DNA from: Chitinophagales bacterium
Lineage (GTDB): Bacteria > Bacteroidota > Bacteroidia > Chitinophagales > UBA8649
NCBI GenBank assembly: GCA_016777395.1
Contig: JADHRO010000006.1
Location: 1-23,125 of the forward strand
Direction of reading: 5' to 3'
DNA: 23,125 nucleotides
Shown here piece after piece: positions 21,575 to 23,125 of this stretch (position 1 is its first letter; each line of letters starts with the position of its first letter). The notes below the pieces were generated by a model, which saw nothing but the letters and a program-made list of their open reading frames with translations, did no database searches and was not told where the DNA came from. A program made the translations under genes and the position numbers.

Positions 21575-21582
21575 CAAAGGTA
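21575..21582 (-). promoter_or_regulatory. Candidate -7 box of the TolC-adaptor operon
   Basis: TACCTTTG on the minus strand fits TAnnTTTG and is identical to the box ahead of tRNA-Phe. The nearest upstream TTG (21597-21599) is only 14 bp away, shorter than usual. The leader would be about 100 nt. Confidence 0.35.
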
Positions 21583-21787
21583 CTATCATTTTTGAACAAT
21601 TTAAGTATCGAAAGACCCATTGAAAGAATAATGTTATTTAAAAATACGGTAAAATTATCCACGGTTAAATACTTTGGCAACGGGTTGATTCTTTATAAGA
21701 AGCAATGTATGCTGACCGGACCCCATAGTCACTAGATTTTACCAAGTAATACACCATTTTATCTGTTCGCTTCCATAATTGTTGTTT

Positions 21788-21883
21788 ATGAAGTTCGTTA
21801 TTGCTTATTTTTTTGGTGCTTTTGCGCTTATCTCAGGTAGGATTTTGAGTATCATTGTCGTTACTTTTCTTTTGTTTCGATAG
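21788..21883 (+). CDS. Possible 31-residue membrane peptide
   Basis: ATG to TAG encodes M-K-F-V-I-A-Y-F-F-G-A-F-A-L-I-S-G-R followed by I-L-S-I-I-V-V-T-F-L-L-F-R. This is almost entirely hydrophobic with Lys near the start and Arg in the middle and at the end, as in small single-pass membrane proteins or a severed signal peptide. No ribosome site or promoter match was found ahead of it. Its stop codon lies in a small hairpin. It could be a real small protein, the remnant of a secreted-protein gene, or chance. Confidence 0.2.
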   Translation: MKFVIAYFFGAFALISGRILSIIVVTFLLFR

Positions 21884-21924
21884 AAACAACCATTCAAAAA
21901 GAATACGTCAGGTAATTGTGATTC

Positions 21925-21953
21925 GAAATAAATCCCTCTTGAAATAAATCCCT
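21925..21953. repeat. Two direct copies of a 13-bp repeat
   Basis: GAAATAAATCCCT occurs at 21925-21937 and 21941-21953, period 16 bp, about 90 bp before glyA. Either a slippage duplication or a pair of binding sites. Confidence 0.6.
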
Positions 21954-22016
21954 AAATGCACATATTCTTTGTTGAAAACCATTATGCTCAAAGCATCAGC
22001 TTAAGCAACAAAAAAT

Positions 22017-22024
22017 TATCTTTG
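22017..22024 (+). promoter_or_regulatory. Candidate -7 box of glyA
   Basis: TATCTTTG fits TAnnTTTG, is identical to the recA box and lies 19 bp before the glyA ATG. No TTG is seen 17-23 bp upstream. Confidence 0.5.
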
Positions 22025-22043
22025 TACTTAATAATAAGTAGTT

Positions 22044-23125
22044 ATGAATAAAGACACCCAAGTATTCGATTTGATCAATCAAGAGTTACAACGCCAGATG
22101 CATGGTGTTGAGCTTATCGCTTCTGAAAATTTCACTAGTCCTCAAGTCATGGAGGCTTCCGGGTCATGCTTGACCAATAAGTATGCGGAAGGACTGCCAG
22201 GTAAACGATATTATGGCGGTTGCGAAGTGGTAGATAGAGTAGAAGATTTAGCACGAGAGCGATTAAAAGAACTTTTTGGTGCCGAATGGGTCAATGTGCA
22301 GCCGCACAGCGGCGCTCAAGCAAATGCAGCTGTTATGCTGGCCGTGTTAAACTCAGGCGATACTATTTTAGGTTTTGATTTATCTCACGGTGGTCATTTA
22401 ACACATGGCTCTTCAGTCAATTTTTCAGGTAAATTATATGATCCACACTTTTATGGTGTAGAGCAAGAAACGGGTCGAATTGATATGGATAAGGTGGAGG
22501 CCAAGGCGATTGAAGTTAAACCTAAATTAATTATTTGTGGCGCTTCGGCTTATGCGAGAGACTGGGATTTCAAAAGATTTAGGGCTATTGCGGATAAGCT
22601 TGGAGCACTTCTTTTGGGCGATATTAGTCATATCGCAGGTTTGGTTGCTAGCGGATTGCACAGCGACCCAATGCCTCATTGTCATATTGTTACATCGACA
22701 ACACACAAAACCTTGAGAGGTCCTCGAGGAGGAGTGATTATGTTAGGAAAAGATTTTGAAAATCCGTGGGGATTAAAAACGCCTAAGGGGCTAGTAAGAA
22801 AAATGAGTGCTATTTTAGATTCTGGAGTTTTTCCAGGCACACAAGGTGGTCCTTTAGAACATATAATTGCTGCAAAGGCTATTGCGTTTGGAGAAGCCTT
22901 GAATGATGGATTTAAAACCTATAGCAAGCAAGTGATTAAAAATGCTCAAGCCATGGCGGATGCTTTTGTAGAGAAGGGGTACAACTTGGTTTCTAATGGT
23001 ACAGATAATCACTTAATGTTAATTGATTTGCGCAATAAAGGAATCACAGGTAAAGTGGCAGAGCAAACCTTAGGTAAGGCAGAAATAACAGTCAATAAAA
23101 ACATGGTTCCTTTCGATGATAAATC
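22044..23125 (+). CDS. glyA: Serine hydroxymethyltransferase (3' end outside window)
   Basis: This PLP enzyme interconverts serine and glycine with tetrahydrofolate and feeds one-carbon metabolism. About 360 residues are present of a usual ~420. The reading frame begins M-N-K-D-T-Q-V-F-D-L-I and has E-L-I-A-S-E-N-F-T-S, N-K-Y-A-E-G-L-P-G-K-R-Y-Y-G-G-C, N-V-Q-P-H-S-G-A-Q-A-N, L-G-D-I-S-H-I-A-G-L-V and T-T-H-K-T-L-R-G-P-R-G-G, where the Lys forms the PLP Schiff base. F-P-G-T-Q-G-G-P-L-E-H is also intact. No frameshift is visible up to the window edge. Confidence 0.97.
   Translation, partial: MNKDTQVFDLINQELQRQMHGVELIASENFTSPQVMEASGSCLTNKYAEGLPGKRYYGGCEVVDRVEDLARERLKELFGAEWVNVQPHSGAQANAAVMLAVLNSGDTILGFDLSHGGHLTHGSSVNFSGKLYDPHFYGVEQETGRIDMDKVEAKAIEVKPKLIICGASAYARDWDFKRFRAIADKLGALLLGDISHIAGLVASGLHSDPMPHCHIVTSTTHKTLRGPRGGVIMLGKDFENPWGLKTPKGLVRKMSAILDSGVFPGTQGGPLEHIIAAKAIAFGEALNDGFKTYSKQVIKNAQAMADAFVEKGYNLVSNGTDNHLMLIDLRNKGITGKVAEQTLGKAEITVNKNMVPFDDK

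Larger units (their letters stand above)
21468..22043. other. 576-bp divergent intergenic region between the TolC gene and glyA
   Basis: It holds the two candidate promoters of the flanking genes, a possible 31-codon ORF (21788-21883), a 7-bp-arm hairpin at its end (21872-21889: TTGTTTC / GAAACAA around GATA) and a 13-bp direct repeat (21925-21953). No longer gene could be supported. The open frame 21424-21735 on the plus strand is antisense to the TolC start and does not look coding. Confidence 0.6.

Noticed and set aside
21424..21735. 103-codon plus-strand frame upstream of the TolC gene
   Set aside because: It begins antisense within the TolC signal peptide and covers the TolC promoter region; no family resemblance.
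1..23125. CRISPR arrays, insertion sequences, restriction-modification or other defence systems
   Set aside because: No regularly spaced repeats, transposase motifs or defence gene families were seen on either strand.

Overview
The window looks like chromosome of a low-GC member of the Bacteroidota, probably a free-living Flavobacteriia or Cytophagia relative. The evidence is the TonB-dependent receptor tail, many lipoproteins and secreted proteins, a Pif1-like helicase carrying an HTH_40 tail, flavobacterial-type MsrB and DUF6952-like proteins, and repeated promoter-like TAnnTTTG boxes (some with TTG 17-21 bp upstream), the Bacteroidota housekeeping sigma signature. No prophage, insertion sequence, CRISPR array or rRNA was found. 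Genus and species cannot be told from the sequence.

Layout. At 1-256 is the 3' end of a TonB-dependent receptor, facing a tRNA-Phe(GAA) gene on the minus strand, with a shared bidirectional terminator between them. From 532 to 7675 the plus strand carries trkA-trkH (K+ uptake), msrB-selO (methionine sulfoxide repair and protein AMPylation), an unexplained coding-like stretch, and a 654-residue fusion of cysteine dioxygenase with a PLP-dependent cysteine-sulfinate/glutamate-type decarboxylase, predicted to make hypotaurine from cysteine. From 7828 to 12291 the minus strand carries a DNA-maintenance group: Pif1-like helicase, a DUF4377-type lipoprotein, exonuclease III and recA, the last with its own promoter-like site and two inverted repeats. 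From 12518 to 16050 the plus strand encodes a YvlD-type four-helix membrane protein, a YugP-type membrane zinc peptidase, an S41 C-terminal processing protease and a lipoprotein with a DUF3365-like region and one CXXCH haem motif. From 16040 to 21467 the minus strand encodes TolC, a periplasmic adaptor, a secreted propeller-like/VWA protein, a thioredoxin-like protein (WCGSC) and a small DUF6952-like protein. A 576-bp spacer leads to the 5' part of glyA, which is cut by the window edge.

How the genes may work together. The most interesting block is 532-7675. K+ uptake, repair of oxidised methionine, SelO redox signalling and one-polypeptide synthesis of hypotaurine (an antioxidant and compatible solute, precursor of taurine) would fit a joint response to osmotic and oxidative stress. 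The individual enzyme calls are firm. The idea that they form a unit is inference. The TolC-adaptor pair lacks an adjacent inner-membrane transporter in the window, so its partner is unknown.
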